Assembly: GCA_003255025.1 (NCBI GenBank)
Contig: QANY01013163.1
Coordinates: forward strand, 62,001-126,000
Length of the DNA: 64,000 bases
DNA from: Datisca glomerata
Taxonomy: Eukaryota > Streptophyta > Magnoliopsida > Cucurbitales > Datiscaceae
Direction of reading: 5' to 3'
The translations under genes were made by a program, and so were the position numbers. A model generated the notes under the pieces. That model did no database searches. It was given only the letters and a program-made list of their open reading frames with translations, and was not told the DNA's origin. The stretch's first letter is position 1. Each line of letters opens with the position of its first letter. Positions 55,601 through 64,000 of this stretch are shown piece after piece.

Positions 55601-56600
55601 CCCTCTAAAATGCTTTTTGAATAATTTCTGATTGATGTTCATTGTCTAAGGTAAGAGTGTTAGTTTATGTGGGGGTATCATTTTGTATCAAATTCTGTTA
55701 GATGTTTTTTGAATACTTTCTGATTGATGCTCATTGTCTAAGATAATAGTGTTAGTTTCAATGTGCGTGCGTGTGTGTGTGTGGGGGGGTATCACTTTAT
55801 ATTTAAGCGTGCTAGATGCTTTTTGAATACTTTCTGATTGATGCTCATTGTCTAAGATAATAGTGTTAGTTTTAATGTATGTTAGTGGGGTATCACTTTG
55901 TATCAAATTCTGTTAGATGTTGTTTGAATACTTTCTAATTGATGCTCATTGTATAAGATATTAGTGTTAGTTTCAATGTGTGTGTGTGCGAGGGGGGCTT
56001 ATCACTTTATATTTGAGTGTGCTAGATATTTTTTGAATACTTTGTAATTGATGCTCATTGTCTAAGATAATAGTGTTAGTTTTAATATGTGTGTGTGGAG
56101 TGTATCACTTTGTATCAAATTCTTTTAAATTTTTTTTGAATACTTTCTTATTGATGCTCATTGTCTAAGATAATAGTATTAGTTTCAATGTGTGTGAGTG
56201 TAGGGGGTTATCACTTTGTATTTGAGCGTGCAAGATGCTTTTTGAATACTTTTTTATTGATGCTCATTCCCTAAGATAATAGTGTTAGTTTCAATGCGTT
56301 TGTGTGTGTGGAGGGGAGGGGTATAACTTTGTATTTGAGCATGCAAGATGCTTTTTGAATACTTTCTGATTGATGCTCATTGTCTAATAATTATTGTTAG
56401 TTTTAGTGTGTGTGTGTGTGGAGGGGGAGGGTTATCACTTTGTATCTGAGCGTGCTAGATGATATTTGAATACTTTCTAGTTGATGCTCATTGTCTAAAA
56501 ATAATAGTGTTAGTTTTAATTTTTTTAGGGGGGGTTATAACTTTGAATCAGATTTTCCTGGATGATTTTTCAATACTATCTGATTGATGAATATATTTAT
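55595..56600 (+). repeat. ~107-bp minisatellite in a CACTA intron
   Basis: About nine units share TTTTTGAATACTTTCTGATT, GATGCTCATTGTCTAAGATA, ATAGTGTTAGTTTCAATGTG, a GT/G-rich stretch of variable length and TATCACTTTGTATTTGAGCG. The array sits between the exon ending VQERY and the exon starting ERMCALRDE, so it expanded within the ORF1 intron. The minus frame at 55688-55906 is repeat translation. Confidence 0.9.
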
Positions 56601-56627
56601 CATGAATTTGGCTCATTGTGATGTTAC

Positions 56628-56888
56628 AGGAACGCATGTGTGCTTTACGGGATGAGCCTATCGTTGACAATCGCATGGAAGAAGAGTTAGTTGAAGAAGT
56701 TCTGGAGAGAAATAAAGGTCTTGGACATGGAGCCCCACCCAGATCTTCCAAAAAAAAAGAGTCGAGTTGAAAATATAGAATTAAAGAAACAAATAAAGTC
56801 AATGGAGAGTCAACTACAAAACTTACTCGCTTGGGCTCGTCAAAATGGTTTTCCACCTCCTGACGATGACTCAATAGCAGAAACATGA
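56628..56888 (+). pseudogene. CACTA ORF1 (Transposase_24-type), last exon
   Basis: After TTACAG the frame reads ERMCALRDEPIVDNRMEEEL, VEEVLERNKGLGHGAPPRSS and then LKKQIKSMESQLQNLLAWAR, ending DDDSIAET. The final part is a coiled-coil-like segment. This exon is open from acceptor to stop. It is the parent-type sequence of the remnant at 48990-49206. Confidence 0.8.
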
Positions 56889-57054
56889 GGTTCAGAATAT
56901 CTGTTGAGTTTTATAGTTGTAACATCAAGCTTTAAATACTCTCTTTTTTATTTATCTTTTTTGGATACATTTGTGAGCCATATTTTGTAGTGAATTATGA
57001 TTTAGAGATTTTATAATGAACTAATACTAATTTGTTACATTACTTATATTAATG

Positions 57055-57076
57055 ATATATATATATATATATATAT
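57055..57076. repeat. AT dinucleotide microsatellite
   Basis: Alternating A/T run of about 20 bp inside the CACTA remnant. Confidence 0.9.
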
Positions 57077-57179
57077 TTCTTAGAAAAATATCGAGTTTGA
57101 TAAGTTTTTTGATGATATTATTATCACTATCACAAGTGTATATAAAAACAAAAAATTCAATATTTTTATCGACATATTG

Positions 57180-57544
57180 GAAATGTAAAATTTGAACCCA
57201 AAAAATATTTCACGGCCAGATAAAATTGGTGGTAAAATAGTTCAGGGGACAAAGATAAATATTGCTGGCAAAAAGGTTTTGGCGACGAAAATTCTTTTGG
57301 TCGCAAAAGCTTTTTGCAACCAACTTTTATGGTCGTCGCAAAAACCTTTTGTGACCAGTATATCTTCCTCACAAAAGCTCTAACGCGACGAGTTTTATTT
57401 TTCATCACGAATGGTTTTCGTTGATGAAGCAAAGGCGATGAGGTTCACGACGAACATATGTTCGTCATGTTAGACCTTTAGCGACCAACTTTAAAGGCTT
57501 TAGCAACCAAATTATTGGTCGCTAAAACCCTCGTTCTTGTAGTG
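57180..57544 (+). repeat. 3' subterminal repeats and terminus of the CACTA remnant
   Basis: Short direct and inverted motifs such as GGCGACGAAA, GGTCGCAAAAG and TTTAGCGACCAA recur. The end is GGTCGCTAAAACCCTCGTTC followed by TTGTAGTG. These motifs resemble transposase-binding subterminal repeats of the En/Spm superfamily. Reading frames here are artefacts. Confidence 0.8.
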
Positions 57545-57559
57545 ATCCCCCCTCAAACT

Positions 57560-58312
57560 TATACTAAGATCAAGGATAAATTATTTAATAGACCAAGGCT
57601 TAGTAAAGAGGTATGCTAATTGATATTGAGAAGGAATATGCTTCACCATAAGATCCTTCTTCATAAATTTCTCATGAACAAAGTGACAATCGACTCAACA
57701 TGCTTTGTACGAGCATGGACAACTAGATTTCAAGCTAAAGAGATTGCTGAAGTATGGACAACCAGGCTTGTGATTGATAAATATGGAAATCTTTTAGAAT
57801 CTGTCTGATTCAACTAAGTTCAGCAGTTGTGTTAGCTAAGGACTTGTATTTGGCTTTAGCTGATGACCTGGCCATTATGCTTTGCTTCTTAACACTCCAA
57901 GAGATAGCATTGGACCCTAGAAGAACCACAAATCTAGGAGTAGATCTCCTATCAGATAGATCCCCAGCCCAATCTACATCTTTAAAGGCCTGCAATTTAA
58001 GATTTCTAGGTTTAAACAGTATGTCGTAATCCAAAGTACCAATGACATATCGAAGAACGTTTAACTATAACAAAGTGTGTTGTGGTGGGAGAGTACATAT
58101 ATTGACAAACTTTATTGACAGTAAAACTTAAATCAAGCCTAGTGAATATTAAGTACTAAAGAGCCCAACGATACTCCTATATAGAGTGACATCAGGGAAG
58201 GGAGTGACCACATGACTATAAAGAGGAGTTTTAGTAGAGCAAGGTGTTTTACATAGCCTGGCATTAAAAACACTAGCCTTAGTAAATAAGTTTTTGGCAT
58301 ACTCACTACAAC
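57560..58312 (-). pseudogene. Copia RT end and RNase H scrap
   Basis: On minus, from 58312: [74 protein letters not shown] and ARSSAKAKYKSLANTTAELS. VVHARTKHVES and IFLLNIN follow to about 57560. This is the copia RNase H with its RRSTSG and ARSS[TA]EAEY blocks. It is bounded on the left by the CACTA terminus at 57544 and on the right by a second CACTA terminus at 58313. Confidence 0.85.
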
Positions 58313-58650
58313 AAGAAACGCTTTCTAAACGCTATGTTTGCCAACGTTATTAAAAGTCTGACGCTGCCATAGAGTTTTTTTCCGCTATCAAAACACTTTT
58401 ATAGCATTTTTAAATGCTATAGTAGACCGATCATAGCGCTTTTCAATGCTATTAAATATCTAAAGTAGCATTTTTTCAACGTTTGGCAGACCTACCATAG
58501 CATTTTTCTAATGTTATGATAGATTTATCATAGCATTTTTTCAACGCTATAGTAGAAAAATGATAGCATTTATAAACCAATAGTAAAAACTTACCATAGC
58601 ATTTTTTAAACGTTGTCAAAAACTTTTCATCACATTTTTATGCTATATGA
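58313..58650 (+). mobile_element. Terminus of another CACTA element
   Basis: It begins CACTACAACAAGAAACGC, a CACTA-type end different from the CACTACAAGAAA type at 57544. It continues with many copies of ATAGCATTTTTnAACGCTAT-like direct and inverted subterminal repeats up to about 58640. No matching right end (TTCTTGTTGTAGTG) is visible, so the element is truncated or extends beyond recognition. It interrupts copia sequence. Confidence 0.75.
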
Positions 58651-60019
58651 TGTGCAACATCTTGTTATAATAAGTTTTTTATATTACTTTTTCTTGCCAT
58701 TGTAGAAACTTAAAAAATACTTTTTTTGAAAAATATCAAAAAAATAATATCTCATAACTTTTTATTTTATTATTCAAAATTGTTACAAACTATCATCCAC
58801 TAAAAATCATAATTTCAAAAGACAAATACATATTGATCTTTACATAGAACATGCAAAAGTCATACCGTAAGAGAAGGATTAAAATCTAGTAAGACTTCAA
58901 ATCTAATTATGAAGATTTAGAAATTGATGCCGAGGCAATATGTGGCTTGTTTGCTTCTGTTGACTTTGTTTTGAAGTATAATTATAACTGTAGGTTTTTA
59001 AACAATTCAGAAAAATAAGAGATTCATTCATACAAACTGAATCTTGAAAATAGTGTGAAAAAATATACTATTCAATATAATATGACTAAAGAAAAATAAA
59101 TTGAGTAAGATAATTATTAATGATTAATAATACACAAAAATTAATGATTAATAAAACGTACAAGAACAAATCAACACTCAACACTCATCTTATTTAACAA
59201 GTCATCAAGACAATAGGCTGACCTGATATATATATATATCAAGAATTAAAAACATGAGGTCCATCTGTATATCAAATATGTACTTAAAAAAGTCAAAGAA
59301 TCAAGCTCGAAAAATTCAACAAAAACTTGAAATTAAATATGAACTCATCTTGGAATTAAATATACAAATTATGTCTCGTTAAACATATGAGTCTTTCTTC
59401 ATTTACATAATTCTCTACTGTTGAAGAAAAATAAAACAAAACATAAAAGTATACAGAAAACCAACGACAGATGTCAAATGAGAAATTAAACGATTAGAAA
59501 GAGCTGGAAACACGTTTCAGGACAACACCAACTAATAAGTAACTTTGGGCACTTCATGTAACTTGAATACTCTTAATTAGAGATGGATAGTAAAGTCTTA
59601 CTGCAAAAATAACCAAATTTTCAAAGATCCGAGACTTTTCATACATAAGTGGTAGATTAAGCTTAAACTAGTAGCATATAAAGAAAACTACACTGCCTAT
59701 CTCTCAATTTTAGAGAATGATATTTACATCATCACCCAGTCGCTTTTTGCTTAGCGATTCACCAACAAATGCTTGGAAAAAAAATTTTATAACAAGAGAA
59801 CAACCTAGAGAAGAAAAAAGGGTAATAAGAGGTGTGGCAATAGAAATAGAAGTATTAGTCGTGAAACTAACTAGCAACTCCAAGAAGACGTAATTACATA
59901 ACATTAGTCTCCCTAAAAACATCTCACCACTTCCATAAAACTAGATTACATATAAACTGGAATAGAACAAACATTACTCTCCCTGATAACCCAGTTACAT
60001 CTATTCCCACTAATTTGTT
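58651..60019. other. AT-rich DNA, possibly CACTA interior
   Basis: No conserved domain found. A minus frame at 59710-59922 ends AFVGESLSKKRLGDDVNIIL and looks protein-like but is unassigned. The region lies between the CACTA terminus and the copia gag at 61390-60020. Confidence 0.3.
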
Positions 60020-60239
60020 GTTAGTGCCACAAGTAGGTTAGATCGATTGAGTCAGACTTCAACCATTTACTATCCTTTTGTAAATCAGTATTTACTTCAG
60101 TGTCATATATCATTGGAACTTTTGGTTTTACATAGAATAATTTATTTATCATGCATGACGTAGTAATTAAGCATTAATTTCTAAAAATACTAATATCATT
60201 ATCAATGAAATCCAAAGAAAATCTTTGCTCAATTCAACT

Positions 60240-61389
60240 AGCTACTGAAATGAGGTTTTTCCAAAAACTGGAATATAATAAACATCATGCAAAACCAAAT
60301 AATTGTTCTCAAATAATAATTTAATAGTATTAACTGATACAGCCGATACTAGTGTTTCATTTCTCTAACGGATGTTAAACTCGCCCTCGTTAAGACTTTT
60401 ACTTTCCCTAAACTCTTGCAGGAAACAACATATATGGTTAGTGATTGTAGAGTATAAAATCCACAAAAAAGTAGAGTCAGCCACATAACAGACTTCAGTA
60501 ACAAGTAATGTACCTTTAGATCTCAAATCCCTGAAATAATCCGGGGATTTACATTTTCAATGGCCAGCGATTCCACAATGATGACACCTGTCTTTCGACT
60601 TTTCCACTTTCACATGGCCTTTGCCTTTCGCAACTTTTGAGTTCACCTTCTTAGCTTTCTCCGGACCTCTCTTATGTTTCTTTTTTGCACTAAAGGTGGG
60701 AGGCTTACTTTCAGTAAAATTTTCCTCGCCGTTTATCCTCTTGCCCTTCAAAAATAGGGTCTCAACAGTTGGCAACTCCTTCATAAATTCTGAAAGAGAG
60801 TATCTCAATTTGTTCATCGAATAATTAAGTTTGAAGTTCTCAAAAGTATCTGGTACAGTCTCGAGGATCATATCAACTTGAGTCTCGCCATCTACCTCAG
60901 CTCCCATGATCTTCATATCATTCAGATAACTAATGATCAGCAACATATGTTCTCTTACAGGAATTCCGGGTTTCATCCGGCAGTTTATAAAGTTTCACAT
61001 AACAACCTATTTGGCTTGACGATCTTGATGCCCGAACATTTCAGTGACATTCAACATCATATCAGTGGTGGTCTCCATGTTCTGATTCTATTATTACAAT
61101 ACATTGCTAACTGATGTCAAGATGTAACACCTGGCGATTTCATCAGAACGCAGTCAAGAAGCATATGCATCAATTCCTCTTGAGTCGATTCAACAATAGG
61201 CTCAAGGGGACAAGGGGTGGTGAGTAAGAACTTGTACATTTCTACCGTCAGCACGATATCAAGATTACGTTTCCAAGATGCATAATTTTCACCAGTGATT
61301 TTGTCTATATTCAATACCATTGAGAATGGAGATAATGACATGATTACTGAAAAGAATAAATAAAGTGGTGTAAATAAATACTTAATCAT
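60240..61389 (-). pseudogene. Copia gag and protease start, minus strand
   Basis: Gag begins MSLSPFSMVLNIDKITGENY and ASWKRNLDIVLTVEMYKF at 61341. After a frameshifted stretch it continues MKPGIPVREHMLLIISYLND, ETQVDMILETVPDTFENFKL and a Lys-rich region to KDRCHHCGIAGH (60557). The last is the zinc knuckle, which continues in frame after a stop codon. Further down, text resembling TFLWILYSTITNHICCFLQE replaces the usual W-x-LDSGATNHIC protease site, with D and G altered. Two gag blocks are open and 140 and 75 residues long. Confidence 0.85.
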
Positions 61390-62739
61390 TTAGGAAAGTA
61401 TGATGCATGATGCAAATACTTAAATATTTAAAAATTCGATAAAAACATATTTCTTCCATGATGTTACGTTCAACAAAGACAGCTCGTCTCATCTAGGGAC
61501 AAGGACCGAGCTACCTCTTATCGTATCGAGACTCTTCTCATTTAGATAACGCTTCTTAAGATATAACTACATCTAGCTCAACCAATCACCAATGGTTTTG
61601 GTCACTTTAGCCCCATTGAGTAGCTCTTATGAGAGATTCCAATGTGCTTTGGTCTGAGTGTTTAACCAACTCATCAATTTTAAAGGTTGCTATGAACTAA
61701 CAATTCCTCTAGGGACGATCCCGCCTCACCACTTCCTTTACAAGATTTAGTTTCTCAAGTAACTCGTTAACTCAAAGCGACATGATTCTTAAGTTTCTCT
61801 CACTAAATACACGACCACTAGGGTGGCGCTAAACTACTCATCATGTCACGATCAAGTTTGCGTTTGGGACCTTAAGAACATTTCAACGTAAACGATCATC
61901 CCACTTAGTTTTTTTGAAAAATTGGATTTTCTTTGCATTTTCAAAAAATATAACTCTATATAAATTTGAAAAGCAAGTTTTTAAAAATTATGAACTTTGA
62001 TAAAATTTAAATCATAATTAAAATTTATAACTTTTATAAAATTGACATTGTATTTAAAATTATAACTCATTATAAATTTAAACTACAATTATGCATGTAC
62101 ATGTTAGATGACAATTTGATATTGGCATATGTCTATTTTTATATGACATGTTATATGAGGATGCGAGTTTAATAATAAATCATACATTCAAAGTTAACCT
62201 CTTTATGGCGTATTTCTAATACAACCCATAAAAATAAAAATAATTAAATTATAACAATTTAAATATTAGTATTCATGACGTCTGTAACTATCTCCATCAG
62301 GTAGTTCCACTCTCTTGTAACTCTTTACTAAGGTTTAGTCCTATTATAATCTTCAAATTTTGATCAAAACCCTTTAATTAAGAAAAACTATTTTTCTAAT
62401 TAAATAATCTCATTAAATATATTTTTTAAATTAATTGAATTTGACTAGTAAAAAAATTAATGACTTATCAAACTTGAGTCAAACCGAATCAAATAAATAA
62501 ATTCTAATTTAAAAAAAAATGAAAATGAAAATTAATAATTATCCTTTTAAAATTGAAAATTTAAAAGATAAGAAAATAAAATTGATAATTATATTTTGAA
62601 TTCAAAATTCGAAAGATAAAGAGATAAAAGTATAAAATTGATAATTCTTTTGAATTTTGAATTATCTTTTATCCTTTTAAAATTCAAAATTTAAAAGTTA
62701 AAGCGATAGTATAAAGGTTTTCTTGAAACATCACATGGA

Positions 62740-62990
62740 TAGGGCAACACGGTATCAAGGCATCTGAGCTCAATATCCTGGAAATCACAAGAATTGTCAC
62801 TGGCGGGGGCAGCAGGACAGTCCCATTGCCGCCACCAGTTGCCTGTCTGCTCCACTGCCGGCCTTGGACACGGACGGCAATATGGCGAGCATCGCGGTGG
62901 TGAACGTTGGATGGCGCGGTGCACGGCATGGACCGGACGGTGGCGGGCGGCTAGCGGGTGGCGGGCGACGAGATTCGTAAGATGATGGAT
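62740..62990. other. GC-rich island in the copia leader
   Basis: A sharp GC-rich stretch within AT-rich DNA, with GGCGGGGGCAGCAGGACAGT, GCCGCCACCAGTTGCC and GTGGCGGGCGGCTAGCGGGT. Frames exist on both strands (62684-62985) but none matches a known protein. It could be a captured sequence or a structured leader. Confidence 0.5.
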
Positions 62991-63207
62991 TACATGGAAT
63001 TTAAAGATAAAATGCTTGCAAAATTAAATTACATAAAATTCTATGCGACAATTTCGGCATACATCAATTCGAAAATTGAAAAATAACACCTAAGCCGATT
63101 GATCGTGATTCATTCATAAAACACATCCAAACATACTTTGAATCTACCATGTCATATCCATCAATACATACATTTAATCACAGAATATGCATAATCAAGA
63201 ATATTAG

Positions 63208-63219
63208 GCTCTGATACCA
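63208..63219 (-). other. Primer-binding site of copia remnant 4
   Basis: Minus strand reads TGGTATCAGAGC, the canonical copia PBS for initiator tRNA-Met, two bases from the LTR end CCAACA. Confidence 0.92.
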
Positions 63220-63221
63220 AA

Positions 63222-64000
63222 TGTTGGATCAAATTTTAGATTTAGAATAAACTTAACCAACCATGAACGGTTCGTAGTTAAAATATTTTCAAAATAAATA
63301 TTTAATCAAATTAAAATAAAATCACTTAATGATCTACATTTTCCTCTATTGGAAAAATTCTGATTTTGAGGGATCCAATTATTTGTCTGATGTTCTTCGT
63401 TCTTGAAATTCGTAGAACTTGAATTGATCTTGACAAAAAAGCACCCATAGGATTTAGAATTATATCTCGCAAGGATATTGTTAGGAATAGAGTGTAGACT
63501 CTCTAAAGAACTGAGGAAGAAAAAATAATTTTTCCTTTTCCTCCGATAGTTTTCAGTGGCAATAGTAGGGGTTGGGGAGAGAAACTTGTTTCTACTCTGA
63601 ATAACCACACACTATGATTATGGTTCTTAGGGATGAAACCCTAATGCAATCCATTATATAATAATTAAAAATTTTACACATATACCCCTATATGTTGAAT
63701 TGATGAAATTCATCTCCCTATGCACTACTATCTGTAATTTTTTACATATCCCCTATATCCAAGAATATGTCCAAATTCATCAATTGAAATTGATAAATTA
63801 AATTGATCCCTATCAATTAATTAACTAATTTCTTTGATGTACTAATTATCTAATAATTAAAAAATAATAAATTAATTAATTTGAATATTAATTTTGGTTT
63901 TCACTAAGTTAGTGATAACACCCATCACATATGGGTTCGAGAAGTGTACATTGGTCCAAAACACGATTTTGGTACAACTGACGTTTCTCATTCTTGTCCT
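63222..64000 (-). repeat. LTR of copia remnant 4 (runs off the window)
   Basis: On plus it starts TGTTGGATCAAATTTTAG; on minus it therefore ends ...GATCCAACA next to the PBS. At least 779 bp lie in the window and the other edge is outside. Short frames inside it, such as 63306-63608, are not genes. Confidence 0.8.

Larger units (their letters stand above)
53410..57544 (+). mobile_element. CACTA (En/Spm) transposon remnant with TNP2-type and ORF1-type genes
   Basis: On plus: the N-terminal part of a TNP2-like transposase, its C-terminal DUF4216 part, an acidic tail and a second, multi-exon gene of the Transposase_24 type. A 3' subterminal region follows, ending TCGTTCTTGTAGTG at 57544. The 5' terminal inverted repeat is missing and the element starts directly beyond the defensin-like candidate. 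The central catalytic part of the transposase is deleted. Confidence 0.85.
60020..64000 (-). mobile_element. Ty1/copia retrotransposon remnant 4
   Basis: On minus: an LTR running off the right edge, a PBS (63208-63219), a 1.8-kb leader with a GC-rich island, gag (61341-60557) and a degraded protease. Downstream pol is not recognisable and the sequence passes into AT-rich DNA at about 60020. It is better preserved in gag than the other copia copies in this window. Confidence 0.85.

Noticed and set aside
62684..62985. Frames on both strands in the GC-rich island
   Set aside because: Opposite-strand frames of similar length with biased composition and no recognisable motif.

Overview
This window reads as plant nuclear DNA, most likely a dicot, from repeat-rich heterochromatin. 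It is AT-rich and I see no intact conserved gene. Nearly all recognisable coding sequence is decayed transposable element: Ty1/copia gag-pol pieces, a LINE, CACTA (En/Spm) transposons, hAT-type miniature elements, Helitron termini and a family of non-autonomous LTR retrotransposons. Host-derived pieces are short: one broken exon resembling condensin II subunit G2 (1879-2262), two exons resembling NADPH-cytochrome P450 reductase (33243-33531, minus), a possible defensin-like cysteine-rich gene (52854-53282, minus) and a 43-residue signal-peptide-like ORF (40709-40840, minus). The species cannot be named from this sequence.

Layout. 1-5700: AT-rich DNA with a 353-bp tandem duplication, the condensin fragment and two related hAT-like miniature elements. 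5790-8900: copia remnant on plus (gag, integrase, RT, RNase H). 8900-11480: a second copia remnant on minus. 11640-14412: decayed LINE on plus with RT and RNase H. 15275-16190: a repeat whose second copy (20167-20932) was later split by LTR element A. 16984-20165: copia remnant on plus with 5' LTR, tRNA-Met-type PBS, gag and protease; its LTR carries a third hAT-like element. 20933-26265: complete non-autonomous LTR element A (minus). 26860-28345: LINE ORF1 remnant (minus). 29394-33200: long perfect-looking foldback, small TIR element, 38-bp minisatellite and a copia scrap. 33243-33531: P450-reductase exons. 34348-40105: element B (minus), same family as A, lacking its second LTR. 42380-50871: element C (plus), same family, complete, with a 2.2-kb CACTA derivative nested in its 3' LTR. 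50882-52247: Helitron-like element. 52854-53282: defensin-like candidate. 53410-57544: larger CACTA remnant with both gene types. 57560-58312: copia RNase H scrap, directly followed by the terminus of another CACTA element. 60020-64000: copia element on minus with gag, PBS and an LTR running off the window.

Several insertions can be proved inside the window because the empty target is also present: the hAT-like element at 5187-5585 (empty copy at 6773-6780), element A (empty copy at 16062-16066) and the nested CACTA element (empty copy at 42396-42398). The most unusual material is the A/B/C family. It has normal LTRs, primer-binding region and polypurine tract but no recognisable gag or pol. 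Its interior instead holds copy-specific minisatellites, a ~176-bp repeat with higher-order structure, a GC-rich block and an antisense reading frame shared between copies.
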